Assembly: GCF_000004075.3 (NCBI RefSeq)
Contig: NC_026657.2
Location: 682,001 to 746,000, forward strand
DNA from: Cucumis sativus
Lineage: Eukaryota; Streptophyta; Magnoliopsida; Cucurbitales; Cucurbitaceae
Length of the DNA stretch: 64,000 nucleotides
Reading direction: 5' to 3'
Of the stretch, positions 25,339-38,530 are shown in pieces. Positions within the stretch are counted from its first letter, which is position 1, and each line of letters opens with the position of its first letter. The notes beneath the pieces were generated by a model. It saw nothing but the letters and a program-made list of their open reading frames with translations, was not told the origin of the DNA and did no database searches. A program made the position numbers and the translations under genes.

Positions 25339-27000
25339 TCAACTTTTAGTAGAGATTTGAAATTCAACGCTCGCTTTTGGGTCCCTAACATGTATTCTGT
25401 ATGGGGTAGAATAGGATATTATTGTTCAACTTAATATTTTGATCTTCCATTATAATAGTTGAAATACTTTGTTCTTATAACTCATAGTTAGCTACAATAA
25501 AACTATATGAAAATTCTCACTTCTTATCGTACTTACTTATTTGCTACAATTTTCTTCTTACTTGCAACCTATAATAAAATTGTTTACGCATGATTGTAAG
25601 TAAAATGACGTATACAAATAATATATTATTACATTTTTTCTTCTTTGTGTGATGTATATACAAATACAATATTTTTTAATTCAATTATTACGAGGATAAA
25701 CATAGGGTTTAATTTGTAAACATATAGGTAGAATGACGTTTTCATGAGATAAAATGTCAACAATGCAAAGTGAGAAAACGTGAATGAAAGGGTATATTCT
25801 TTTTACTCAATGAATTTATATCAATGTGAAAAGAATAATTTTGAAAATTATTTGAAAGCTATTTTTTGGTTGACATATGTGCATTTTTAAATTTTATTAA
25901 TTGAATATAGCTTTTTAATATATATAGATATAAAATAATTTTTTCCCTTATGAAAAAAAAGTAATCAGTTCATAATGCATAATGTATACTAGTTGGACTA
26001 TGTCTTAATGAGTTGTTGAATTACTAAAATATTTCTTTTAGTGTCACTGTTTTAGTCATGTTCGTTATTCGACTACAAAAGAATTAATCGTTCAATACTA
26101 ACCCATATAACATTAATTGTACTAACGTTAGTCTATTAATAAATATATACTTAAAAGTCACTTATCCATTTATCAAATAGTTAATGAGATGATTACAAAA
26201 CGAATCAGAAAAATTTAACTTTGGTTTCTATACTTTTAAGAAATGGACTCTTTTGATCCTTGTTTTGCACGGTATTAATATAAATTTGATATCTTGTAGT
26301 TATTCTTAATAAAAATTCAAGGTTACATTTTAAGAAACATACAGCGAATGAAGTGTAAAACTAAAAGTTTAATTGAATAAAAACGAAGATGCATACATTA
26401 AAAATGATTATTTTTTAAAAGAACTAAAACCGAAATAGGTTTTTCTTTTAAAAAAAGTATATGGATCAAAATAAAAAATGATTGAAAGTATACATTTTGA
26501 ATCTACATGGACAAAAATAAACTAAAACCATAATAACAAAAAAAAAAACCTCGATCAACTCTAAAAGAGTATTTCAAGTAAGGAGTGAAGTTGTGAAAGT
26601 TGCAAGTATTAGAAGTTAATAAGAAAATGTTTTTAGTTGTAAGATTAACAAATGAATCAAAACCATTAGACCAAACATCCCTAAAAGATTTTGTGGCACC
26701 CATGTAGTTGTGAAGTTGTGAAATCTCACAATGTAAGATTGATCTAACCGTGAAAGCTAGAAACTTCTTGGATCAAACAAGGAGTAGAGTTCACAACTCT
26801 ATACCATAAATCCCAACACGATATGGAAATCGATTTTGAAAAACCAACTTAAACATACTTTCATTAGTTATGCTGAATGTTTTCAAGCGAAAGATCAAGA
26901 GTTTGAATCTCGACGTGCACATGTGTCGAGGTCGAAAACGAAACCCTAAGGGAGAGAGAGAGGTGATGAGATAGGGAAGAACTATTTAGAAAGAGTACTT
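23700..27000. other. Intergenic region between HLB1 and the kinase gene
   Basis: About 3.3 kb with no supported gene. It contains a second TA run (about 25306-25334), purine-rich GAGA-type stretches around 24700-24770, and general AT-rich sequence. The short ORFs here (e.g. 26503-26703, minus) lack any family signal. Confidence 0.6.
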
Positions 27001-27079
27001 TGGAAATACTTTGGTTGGCATCACCAATGGGCTGGTTTGTCCTTGGTGGGCCGTGGACACGTCATCACCCTTGAACTCT

Positions 27080-27309
27080 TCTCTATTTGCATCTTCACCC
27101 CTCAATTTCTTCCTTCTTCCCCCTTTCTCTCTCCTTGCTTCCCCCCCCCCCCCCTCTTTCTCTCTCTACCGCTTCAATGGCGGTCAACGACCTCATATTT
27201 TATCGCCACACCTTCTGACAGACACCCTTCTTCTCACTCATTTTCCCACTCTAGCACTGCTTTTCCGATCGGACTTCTTCCTGGTTGTTGCCAACTGTTT
27301 CTTTAGGTT
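27080..27309 (+). promoter_or_regulatory. Pyrimidine-rich leader of the kinase gene, with C14 tract
   Basis: The sequence before the kinase ATG is rich in TTC/CTC and includes an uninterrupted C run at 27141-27154 followed by a TCTCTCT run. Such CT-rich tracts are common in plant core promoters and 5' UTRs. No clear TATA box was assigned. Two overlapping plus-strand ORFs here (27011-27319, 27037-27306) are Ser/Leu/Pro-rich artefacts of the tract. Confidence 0.45.
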
Positions 27310-30300
27310 ATGGGCATGATGGGTGGACGACAAAGGACCTACACCGCTAATTCCACTGATTATAAGCTTCTTGAAGAGATTGGTTATGGTGCTAGTGCTA
27401 CTGTTTTTAGAGCGATCTATACTCCCTCGAATGAAGTCGTCGCCATCAAGTGTTTGGATCTTGATCGCTGCAATAGTAATCTTGTTAGTTTTTCTGCTCT
27501 CAATTGTTGTTAATTAGCTTAATTCTTTTTTTTGTGTTTTTGTATTTGTTTATTTTACGTTTTCCGCTTGTTTGTTTAAGATCGGGGTTGAGAGTTGTTA
27601 TTGATTTAGTTTGTTTGTGTTCAAGTGGGGATGAAGAGTTGCTTGCTGATTTTTAACCTCGTGATAATTTGGTTCCTTTTACTAATCCAGCTTTGTTTCA
27701 TCCTCTTTGTGATGTCGGATTTGTTAAATTTTTGTAATTTTGATCTTCTATGTTTGTTGATGAAATTTCGGGGATATGAGCGTAATTGTTGGTTGAAGAC
27801 GACTTTTGTGGTTTCCTTTGAGGTTAGATTATGTGTAAAAACTGAAGTCACTTTGGTATAGTTGTTTCTGGGTTCCATTATTACTATTTTTTATTTTTTG
27901 CTTTAACAAATATTTAACTTGGAATTTTTAGTACTTCTTAAATCAGAAAGTTTGAAACTTTGTACTAGATCGAGATGAAGATTACTGCAGAAATGTATGC
28001 CGTGAAAGTGGGATATGAATGGTGTCAAGAAAAGCTTGGCATGAGCCGTATCTCCATTTTTTATTAGGAGGTTCAAGAACAGAGTGATTTTGGCATGGGG
28101 TTGGGGATGGGGATATGCTGAATGCTGGCTTTATTTATTGGCCGAGCTGAAAGAAATCCTAGATGCTAGAAACCTAGTCACTATGTTATGTTAATACCAT
28201 ATTAAATAGAACAAACCATCTTCCTTGTGTTATTCTAAAACGAAAAAAGTTATGAAAATTTCTCCTAGCTTCTTCAATTGTTCATAAGATTGGAATTGTT
28301 GGTACAAAAAAGAAAAAAAAAGGGACGGAAAAAGAGCTCCAATAATCTGTTTAGAACCCAGGTATGTTCAATAACCTTCCGAAGTTTTTCTCAAAGTGAC
28401 AAGTCAGTAGAGCAAGTAATGCACTGATAGGTGGTCTTGGTTTCCATCTCTTGGACTGTGGTCTACCTTTTTGAGTTGTAATGGTAAAGATACGTGTGGT
28501 CTTCTTTTTATATCATCATTGGCAGCTACTAGAGGTTTTCCTTATATGCCTTCCGTCCTCTCTCTATACATGCATGCGTGAAAGAGGAGTTTTAACAAAA
28601 TGAGAATTTCAAGAAGGAAGGGATTAGCAATCCAATTTAAGAATAAAGAACTTTATGGAAGTTACACTTGTTCCAAGAGGGCCCCTTAAAGATTTTAGTA
28701 CTCACGATTTGTTTGTCTTTAAGTGCTGGCTAAATTTTTTTGCTTGATACTGTAACAACACTAAGTTAATGACTCTTAATTATGTCTTATAATAACAGAG
28801 GATCTTCTGTTTTGACAGGATGATATACGGAGGGAGGCTCAAACAATGAGTTTGATAGATCATCCAAACCTTGTAAGGGCTTATTGTTCATTTGTTGTTG
28901 AACGAAACCTTTGGGTTGTCATGCCATTCATGGCAGAGGGTTCTTGTTTGCACCTAATGAAGACAGCATACACAGATGGCTTTGAAGAGGTTGCTATTGG
29001 TTCTATCCTGAAAGAGACTCTTAAAGCTTTGGAGTACCTGCATCGTCAAGGACACATACATCGGGATGTGAAGGTCTAGTAACTCCTTGCACGTTAATCT
29101 ATGGTTTTGTCCCCTTTCTCCATTCAAGCATAACCATTTAATGAGAAGGCTCTTATTTTGTTATCTTTTAATATTTGTTTTTGCAGGCTGGAAACATACT
29201 ACTTGATAGTAATGGGTCTGTGAAGCTTGCTGATTTTGGTGTTTCAGCTTGCATGTTTGATACAGGTGATAGACAGCGCTCCAGAAATACCTTTGTGGGA
29301 ACTCCATGCTGGTAAGATTTATTTTTTAGAGGAATAATTTTCAAACCACTCGTGTTTTTGATAACCAAGTATTTACCACCAACAATCACATTTGACCAAT
29401 TTAACTTTTCCATTAGGATGGCACCAGAGGTATTGCAACCAGGAACGGGATATAATTCCAAGTGAGTTTGTTTGTTATAGACTCCAAATCAAATTATCAT
29501 ACAATTTCTGGGTTTTTAATCTTTTGTTTTTTGTTTCATCTTTATTGTTGTCGAGTACATAATATAGAGTTCTAGATCCTAGTATCTTCAGGCTTTGAGC
29601 ATGAAAGGCTCTTTGTTTCATTTTCAGCTATTACATGGCTCCCCAATTCCCTTTGTGGGAAGAAACTATTTTTGAAGTTAGTAGTGTGTGAAGAAAAAAA
29701 TTTCATGAATAAAACAAAAAGGTTCACCTTCGTCCATAAAACGAACGAGCATGTTTGGTATTTAAGAACAAAATTTGTGGCTAGGCATGTGATGCTTGGA
29801 ATAGAACGATGTTGGTTGGTATTTATGAATGAGATTTTTAAATAATCAATTTTTTATTGCCTAAAATATAACAATACTTTTATTTAGTAAATTATTTGCA
29901 TAAAGGTAAATTAGATTTCTTAGCAATGTTTGTTGAATACATTACCTATAAAGAATTTGAAATGGATTATTTCTCATTTTGAAATGGATTATTTCTTATT
30001 TTGAAATGGATTATTTCTTATTTTGAAATGGATTATTTCTTATTTTGAAATGAATAATTAACACCAAATGAATTAATTAAACTAATTGGTTTTTGCTTTA
30101 ATTATTTTTGGTTTGTTTACTTTTGGATGCCAATGCTCAATAGTAACATGGGTGTAGGATGCCATTTCTCCTCCCTTCACCAGGGAGAACCAAATTCTCT
30201 CAAAGAATCGGAAGGCCTCTCATTGATTCCTTTCATCCTTATGTGCAGGGCTGATATTTGGTCCTTTGGTATTACAGCTTTGGAGTTGGCTCATGGTCAT

Positions 30301-33300
30301 GCACCGTTTTCAAAATATCCTCCAATGAAGGCATGTTGACTTGCTCTTAACTGAGCTTTATTCATGATATGTTTATTCCACATCTGACAGTTTCATTTCA
30401 TTTTTTGTACCCTTTGCCCTTGTTTTCTTAATAGGTGCTTCTTATGACCATACAAAATGCTCCTCCTGGGCTGGATTATGATAGAGATAAACGGTTCTCT
30501 AAGGTATAGGTGTTTCGTTGGTTTTTTCCCTCATGACTGAACTTTCTGAATGAACTACTCAGTTATATTATTATGCAAAATACCATTATATATCGATGAC
30601 AAGTTTATACTTACAAAAGATGTGGCTTTGGTTTGAGTTCCCCTGTATATTCTATCGAGCTTGGGATTTTGGTGGCCAGTTTTAGGTAGGGTTCCCATCC
30701 CAATGATGCCAACATTTCTAATATAGTCCTAGTTAACTACTGTGTTCTAAAGCTTAAGCATTTCTTAATGGTTTAAGACTTAGACCAAACCCGGCCCACA
30801 GACAAAAATTTGGTTCTTATCTCCCTGTTGTTTGTAGCTTTAATTCATCCTACATATTTATGTATACCTAGTCTGTTTCCAGGTTACTGTTTATTCATTG
30901 TTTATATGATCAATAATAGCTTAATTTTTTATTGAATGACAATTCGCTGAACCAAGTCCATGAATTGTACTTTGTAAATATTTAATAGATGTATTCTAAT
31001 TAGAGGATTTCCAGTTGTAATCAGTCTTTTAAAGAAATGGTTGCAATGTGCCTGGTGAAAGATCAAGCCAAGAGGCCAACAGCTGAAAAACTTATAAAGC
31101 ACTCCTTTTTCAAGAATGCCAAGCCTCCAGAGGTTTCTTTGAAGAAACTATTCGCTAATTTGCCTCCTCTTTCACATCGTGTAAAGGACCTGCAGGTGAC
31201 CTCTCCACTGCTTTACAACAAATATGTCATGACTTCATTAATCTGATGTGTTGTATGATATTCCAGCTTAAAGATGCTGCCCAGCTAGCCTTAAAGAAAA
31301 TGCCTTCAGCAGAGCAAGAAGCACTGTCGCAGGTTGGAAATGTTTCTCAAAGCCATTTATCCACTCTTGTTTATTTGATAGTGCCTGTTTTCCATGAATT
31401 TTTTGGTGAGGTCTTTCTTCTCATTTTTAACTCAAGAAGTCTGTCCTATATAATTGGGTTTTCGCAAGGTTTTTTAGAAAGTGTTGAATTGTCTCTGCAA
31501 GACAATTGAAGGACCCTTTATTATCTCTTTCTTTTGTCCGTACATGGTGTGATGTAGCCTAAGAGACAAAAGGAGAACTCTCACCAAGAATCAATCAAAG
31601 TTACCGGTTCAAGAAGACAAATTCTCTATTTATAGGAATTAGAAAGCAAATTAATCCTAATCCTAATCAATTAAAAATTTCACCACCATACCTTAATTTA
31701 CCCTAATCTTACCACATCAGAGTGTTCTTTTGATCTATTTGTTTCTACCCGAACACTAATAAAAAATCCCCATTTGTCATTAAGAAGGGGGTGGGGGTGG
31801 GGGTGGGGATTTTTCTTCTTTTAAACCATGCACAATTTATCTTTTCTATGAATTCTTCTTTACTGGGTGTATTGTATCTTGCTTTCACCAGAGCGAGTAC
31901 CAGCGAGGAGTAAGTGCGTGGAACTTTGATGTTGAGGATTTGAAAGCCCAAGCTTCCCTGGTAAGTGTCAGTTTTCCATACTACTCTATTAACCACAGTT
32001 AAATTTCACTTGATTATGTTTCTGTTCTTTAGTCAGATTCTATCCTTAATTTTTATATGTATGGATAGGTGAATGATGATATGGCAGAGATGAAGGAGGA
32101 GGAGGAGAATATAAATTCTTGTAGTGTTAAGGTCAGAGTTTTACTAACTCCAACTTTTCCTTCTACAAGTTCATTAATTATTCAACCGGTTTACTCATTT
32201 GTAGTCTTTGTAATTGTCAGGATGCCTTCTATCCTCGATCTATTTTGAGGAATTTCAATTCGTGTAATGAATCATCTCAGGATGAACATGGAGTAGGAGC
32301 AAGTGGTCAGGGATTGTCACAAGTAGAGTGCTTGAACAAAAGGGGAAACTTTGTGGAAAGTGATGCTCTGAAAGCAGGGTTGCAAGAAAAAACTGGAAAG
32401 AGAAATGGAACTAGCACTGAAGCAGAAGCTTCTACGTCTGGCCAAGACATTGTACAAGGCAAGACCAAAACCCAAATGCCAAAAGGTCGTCAAACTCAAA
32501 GTGGTCCACTTTTACCTGGCATTGTGCTCAGTCATTCTTTATCAGAAAGAGTGCGAGGCTCTGAGAGGTTTGTTCTTTTTCATGGTTTCATATTTATAAG
32601 TCTCATCATTTGCTGGATTGCTTCTTGAGATGATGCAAGTACGGGGAGTTATGTTAATCACTCCTGTACAACACCTTGTTTCTATCTCTCATTGCATGGA
32701 CAGGAATATACTTTTACTTATTGGAATGTTTTTGTGCTGAAGCAAATTTGTATTAATGCATGATAATCTAACCTTCAATTTGAAAAAGAAAAATATCTGT
32801 AACCCTTTTACTTTCTTGTAATTTTTTTTTAAAACTTGAAACAACTACATTCATTAAGGAAAAAATGAAAGAATATTACTAGGAGACATGAAAAGACAAG
32901 CCCTCAGAAGGAAACCCTATTCATTCAAGGGAAGGGGCGGAGGGGCTACAGTTGTGCAAAATAGAACCTATAGAACTTGTAGTTTTATCTGTTGTCCCTT
33001 CCTGCTATGTATCAGCCTCACATCCATCCTCCCAGTTCGGACCCAATTAATCCCATGTGGTTAAAATGGGGAGGAAGATCTAATTTTTGTGACAAATCAA
33101 TTGGACTAGACCTTGAGTACAATTTGAGTTCAAGAAACAAGGTTGGGGTGTAGTAATGGGACCATAAAATTTTACCTGATAATCCAAATCAAAGCTTGTG
33201 CAGTACAAGACGAGATTGAAGAACTAACCGCTATTTACTTGAATCATGCAGCTGTTTATATTTAGCTGGTTTAATGCTATGACAATAGCAATAATATTTT

Positions 33301-36300
33301 TGTGACATTGCTGATTGTTAGGTTTGATTCTGAAATTCAACCATCTGCTGAAAAAAATCGCCGAGAAGCACGGCAAGCTCCAAGCTTCAGTGGTCCACTA
33401 ATGCTGCCAAACCGCGCCTCAGCAAACAGCCTATCAGCACCCATAAAACCTTCTGGAGGTAATGAGGTCATAGCTGTGTTCAATACCTCATTTAATTTTT
33501 AATTGACACTCAATGTCAAATCTATTAATTATTCAATCCAGTTATTTTTTAAAGAAACAGAATCCTTTCGACTAAGGATCATCCAACTGATTCATTGATG
33601 AAGTCATTTTGTAGTCGACAACCCGTTTTCAGGTCAATCATATTCATATAGATTCTTGGCTAATCAGTCAAAAGAAAACTATAACATGATAATACAATGG
33701 CACTTACTTTTATATGTAATGGAAATAATTGTTCACCTTCTTTTACTCTGATAATTAAGAAACTGGTTTACATCTTCAGCCCCCTTTTTCTTAAACGTTC
33801 TTTTTTTATGAAATTTATTTGATATTGTGCTGTCTCTTTGTTTTGATCTGAATCAATTTGAGGTTGTTATTGCATTGCATGTAGAGGTTCTTTGCTCAGT
33901 GGTTGTTAGTAGAACTCCTTATAATATGGTGAGCATGGGACCTGGCCCGTGTGGAAGCTTGCTGCTTGTCATGCTTTTGCAACATATTTTTTTTTTCAAT
34001 GATAGGGATCTCATGTTTTTCAATGGTGTTTATTAAATGGTAGAAATTGGTTGAAGGACACAAATGCCATTACTGGATGTTAGGCTCATTATCGAAGCAT
34101 GACTATCTAATTATATGAACTCTAGAAGAAGTGAACTATATGGAGAGAGCCTACAAACTTAAATTCATGCAATGGTGTTAAACTGACCTCTATGTCTTGC
34201 TCAAGCCCCAGCATTCAAGCTTTTGCTTGATAGTGGGCCAAATTGTATTTCCTGGTTGGGAGTTTTGCTGGCTATAATCTTTTTTTACTCTTTACAGGGT
34301 TTAGAGATTCAATGGACGACAAATCCAAAGCTAATCTTGTACAAATTAAGGGGCGTTTTTCAGTGACGTCAGAGAACCTAGATCTTGTAAAGGTAAGGCT
34401 ATACGAGCATTTAATCTCTTATGTAAACTGACTGGAACTAACTTGAAAGCTGGTTTTTAGGATATTCCATTGAGCACAGTTTCACGTCGGTCTTCACAGG
34501 TTCGTATCATTCCTTGCTATGATCATTTGTGGGCTTGTTGATGTCCATTTTCTTATTTCTGTTACTTTGGTGTGTGTTCAGAACTCTCCTCTACGAAAGT
34601 CGGCTAGTGTTGGTGATTGGATTTTCGATTCCAAGCAGGTTAGTAAGATGTCCCTGTTTTCTTTTTTCTTATTATGATTACTAGAATCCAAAAGTTACTT
34701 CAGACAAATTATTTTATATCACAACCTAGACAAATTATTTTGTTGGTTGCTTTGGAGATCTGTCACATGGTATATAAACGTTATTTAATATTTAGCGATT
34801 AGAGTATGTTTGGTTATTTGATTCAAAAGGGAAAAAACTTTATTTTGTATGCTTCCTTTATGAATCACAATCAGCTATAGGTGGAGTTATATTTTCGTGG
34901 CAGTTATCTAATAAATTAACCTTTGTCTATCTGTGTGATATGGTATTTTGTTTCTGTTCTCAGTCTGTCAGCCAACCCCCTAAGGATGCTTCCAACACGA
35001 ACATGTCCACATCAGTTCTTCTGCCTCATCTTCAGAATCTTTTCCATCAGACCTCGATTCAACAGGTAGAAACCTTAAGGCTTTGGTTGGCTTTTGTACT
35101 CGACGTCATTTTTTTTCTTTTTTTTGGTATCAAATTCAGTCTTTAAGAAACAAGCTTTTCTTGTGGTTTTAGGATCTTATCGTGAACTTGTTGAATAGCT
35201 TACAAACAGCAGACGTGGTTGATGGTAAGTAAAAAAGGTATTATATGATGGCTGACGTTTTATTTTATATGGTTTTTTGCCTAACATGCGACTCTTTTCC
35301 TCCCTGAAATACAAGCTACTCAAAATGGAAAGTTACCTCCATTGCCCCGAAGCTCAGAGAATAATGGAAGTGTAAGCAATCAATATACAATTTTTATACC
35401 TTCAATTATGTACTTGATTCTTTTACCTTCTTGCTCATGTTGTTTTGTTATGTGATTGGTGGAAACAGTTGCTCTAACAACCTTTACCTGAACAAGATCA
35501 TTTGTCTGTCTTCCTAGATTTATTTTTGCACAATATTCTAATTTATATAAATATGTCTCTTGCTGAGTTTCCATAGATTCATTTTTAGATTCTGTTTGAA
35601 CTGGTTGAATATTATGTGGGTGATTTGGGGATGCGAGAATGTGACAGTTAACCAATTTAACAAGTTACATTAGTATGCTTTTCTGAATCTCACAACTGAC
35701 AAGCTCAATTCAATTAAAACTGCAGGAAGTGAAAATGAATTTGTAAAACTAGGACTTCTAGAAATTTATCTTCCTTCTCAAATATTCTTAGCTCAGATTA
35801 ACAATTTTCTAAGGAAAGGGATGCAATTGCAAGTAGATAGGTGAGGGTATAAAAAGCCTCACCTTTCTGATATGTAGAGATCCTCCTTTTGGCAGGCTGA
35901 AACAGCGGCAGTTGAGAGAGAGCGTTTACTTTTGCGGAAAGTCTCTGAACTTCAAGCTAGGTGGGTTTGGTTTTGTAGAATTTTGTTGTGCATGTTTTTC
36001 CAAATTTAACTTGTAGTAACAAAATGTTATAGATGCATATATTTCACTGTGATCCTTGTTTTCTCTCCAGAATGACGCATTTGACTTATGAATTGACCGC
36101 TGAAAAGTTGAAATACATTCAAGTGAGTTGTCCAAGCTTTTACTTGCCCTACGATGACTACTACAACATTTCATTTCCTTTTCTTACAAACAGAGTTCTA
36201 AACCAAAGTTGAAACTTTCAGTATTTAGAACATGTTCAAGAGTGATTTTGAAATGGTCACATTCACTTATGTGAAGTTCAAAATCAAACTAACGTTTATT

Positions 36301-36628
36301 TCTAATCCTCGGCGAGGTTCCATGTTTCTCGTTGGGCTAAAGCTAGATAGTATCTTAGTTGAAAAGAAACTCTATCTTTAGAAGAGTTCCACAGTTGTTT
36401 CCATAAAGAAAAGTTAAATTTTAAATTTCTATAAACGATTTTCACATGATTGAATAGACTTTGGATGATTCAAGACATTTTCAGAAGTGATTTACGATTT
36501 TCAAAATCACCATAAACATGCCTTTAGATTTCTACTAATTTTCAACTTTGGGCTTACAGTTACAAGAGCAGTTCAACTCGGCATCTGGTCAGGAAGAAAA
36601 TGAGATCAAGAGGGAAGAAAATGTCTAA
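27310..36628 (+). CDS. STE20-family Ser/Thr kinase of the FRAY/OSR1/SPAK type, 21 exons, 729 aa
   Basis: Plant group of OSR1/SPAK-like kinases (BLUS1 is a relative). Exons: 27310-27483, 28819-29073, 29187-29311, 29417-29461, 30249-30330, 30435-30503, 31025-31195, 31267-31332, 31892-31960, 32069-32131, 32221-32567, 33322-33458, 34298-34392, 34461-34499, 34582-34638, 34964-35065, 35173-35224, 35316-35371, 35896-35960, 36071-36122, 36560-36628. Kinase domain about 18-280: glycine loop GYGASATVF (25-33), VAIK lysine K47, HRDVKAGN with catalytic D141, DFG with D159, and GTPCWMAPEV in the activation segment, so it looks active. The C-terminal half is low-complexity and Ser-rich, ending in a coiled coil ([19 protein letters not shown] onward). 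Intron 5 has a GC donor. Upstream partners and substrates are unknown from sequence. Confidence 0.92.
29959..30060 (+). repeat. 22-bp tandem repeat in kinase intron 4, about 4.5 copies
   Basis: The unit GAAATGGATTATTTCTTATT plus TT starts at 29959, 29981, 30003, 30025 and 30047 (period exactly 22). Near-identical units imply recent expansion. There are no spacers, so not a CRISPR. Confidence 0.9.
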
Positions 36629-38530
36629 AAAGGCACGGTGACCCGTGCTACGATTACTGTAAAGTACGCGCATTATATACATCTGGGAGAGAAATAATTA
36701 TGCAGTGAAATTGTTTTTTAGGAGAATGTGTATTGTTGGCATGTTAATAGCTCTGTTGTTGAGGCGAAGCCAACAACCATTTTTCTCAAATCTCCCATTC
36801 ACCATCTTCATTTGGTTCTTCAGAGTTGGGTCAGTTGAGATCCTGAGTGGCAAATCAGCTCCATAAACTTCCATTTTCCTCAGTAGGCCCTCAAATTTTA
36901 TCTTATTATTGTCTGGATGGCCATGAGATGGAAAACAAGAAAAAAAACAAAAAAACAAAAAAAAAAACAAAAACAAGAAGAAGATGAAGAAGAAGAAGAA
37001 AAAGCACTTGGAAAAAGCTTTATTTGTGAAGTTGGCCTCCTACATTTATATTTATTTGTTCATATGTAATAATAATGAATTATTATTATTTTATGTCCAA
37101 GGACCCAAAACAAGAAGCTTGCAAAAGCAGGCTGACTTGGGGCTTTTTTTCCCCTCTTTAATCCCCCTTTCTTTTCTGTTTTTATATCAACCCTATATTC
37201 CTCTTTATCTATTTTTGAGATCATCAGAAGTGGTTGTTTTATACAAGAAGTTTAGAGAGGATAGATCCCACCAATAATGTCTTAGATTTTAAATGGTTCA
37301 TAATGTAAACATCCATGGTTTTTGCTCTTTCATTTTGGTCCCAGCTGTGTGTTTTTCCCTCCATGGTACTTGAGCTATGCTTACTTTGCTGGTTGAAATG
37401 TACTTTTCGACTTGAAATTAGTTTTTATTTGATTTTGAAGTTTCAAAACTATTTTATTATGCTTGAGATTTGAAGTTAGTTTCTCTGTGATCCATGAAGT
37501 TTTAAAATAACATATTTGGCTCATGAGACTTTTTGTTGATTTTTATTTGAAAATAACATATTTCAAAACCATTGTAAATTGTTATAAATGAATCAATTTA
37601 GACTATTAATATCACTTTGAAAGTCATTTATGCATTTAATTCTTACATTTGTGTAGACTTTTTCAACAATTTTGGTACATTTTAAATCTTAACGGGAAGT
37701 TTAGATTGATTTGGCTTAGGGGATCCATAAGAGATTAATTGATGAAATTATAGGGCAAATTTTAATAATGGGCGTAAATGATCATGTCATCTGATCTATG
37801 AGCAATTTCGCCTCTCAAGACAACCGTTTGTCTATATTAACTTGCCCGATGTTAAAATTGGGACTACAACTTGAATTCATTCCTCTAAATCTTTCATTAG
37901 CTGCATGACTTGCATTGACCCGTAGATCAATTTATAACACTTGAAAGTGCTATTCCTTGGATTAAAAGGTTGACATGGTATGACTAAGAACTATTTTCGA
38001 TCCTTTCATTGGTGTCAATGAACAAATGAAGCTAGGAAAAGAATCATTAACACGAGAGGTATATTAATACAAACATATGAGCCGGTCTGTCATTGAAATT
38101 GATGTAAATGGATTCTCATATTAGACCGAGTTTATGGTCAATCAAACTTGTTCCCCTCTAAGAACAGAGTTCTATAGTCAAAATCTTACCAAAAAGCTTC
38201 AATAGAATCATAAAACTGACTATAACCTTGTAAGGAAAAGGAAAGATGACTAATTAATCTAAACTTAGTGTTTAAACCAATACTAACTAATTTATACAAT
38301 TATATAATTAGAAATGTAACAGAACGACTGGTGTGATAAGTTCATGCGTTTAATATCCATTTAGGAATCAAATTGATTCTTCTGAATCCTAACAAGTATA
38401 AATGTTTCAAGAATGAGATACATGGCCCATGGAAATATCAGGTCATATTAGCTTAGCTATAGCCTATTGGTTGAGGAGGGAATTGGATAACATGAACTGA
38501 GTTTAATCTTTCTTGAAATGAACTTTATAA
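36629..38530. other. Convergent intergenic region between kinase and plastid-protein genes
   Basis: Holds the 3' ends of two genes facing each other. Purine-rich GAA/AAAAC runs lie at 36940-37005. No coding feature is supported; the ORFs at 36698-36976 and 36984-37277 are composed of simple sequence and 3'-UTR-like DNA. Confidence 0.6.

Noticed and set aside
27011..27319. Overlapping Ser/Leu/Pro-rich ORFs before the kinase start
   Set aside because: They are translations of the pyrimidine-rich leader and C14 run.
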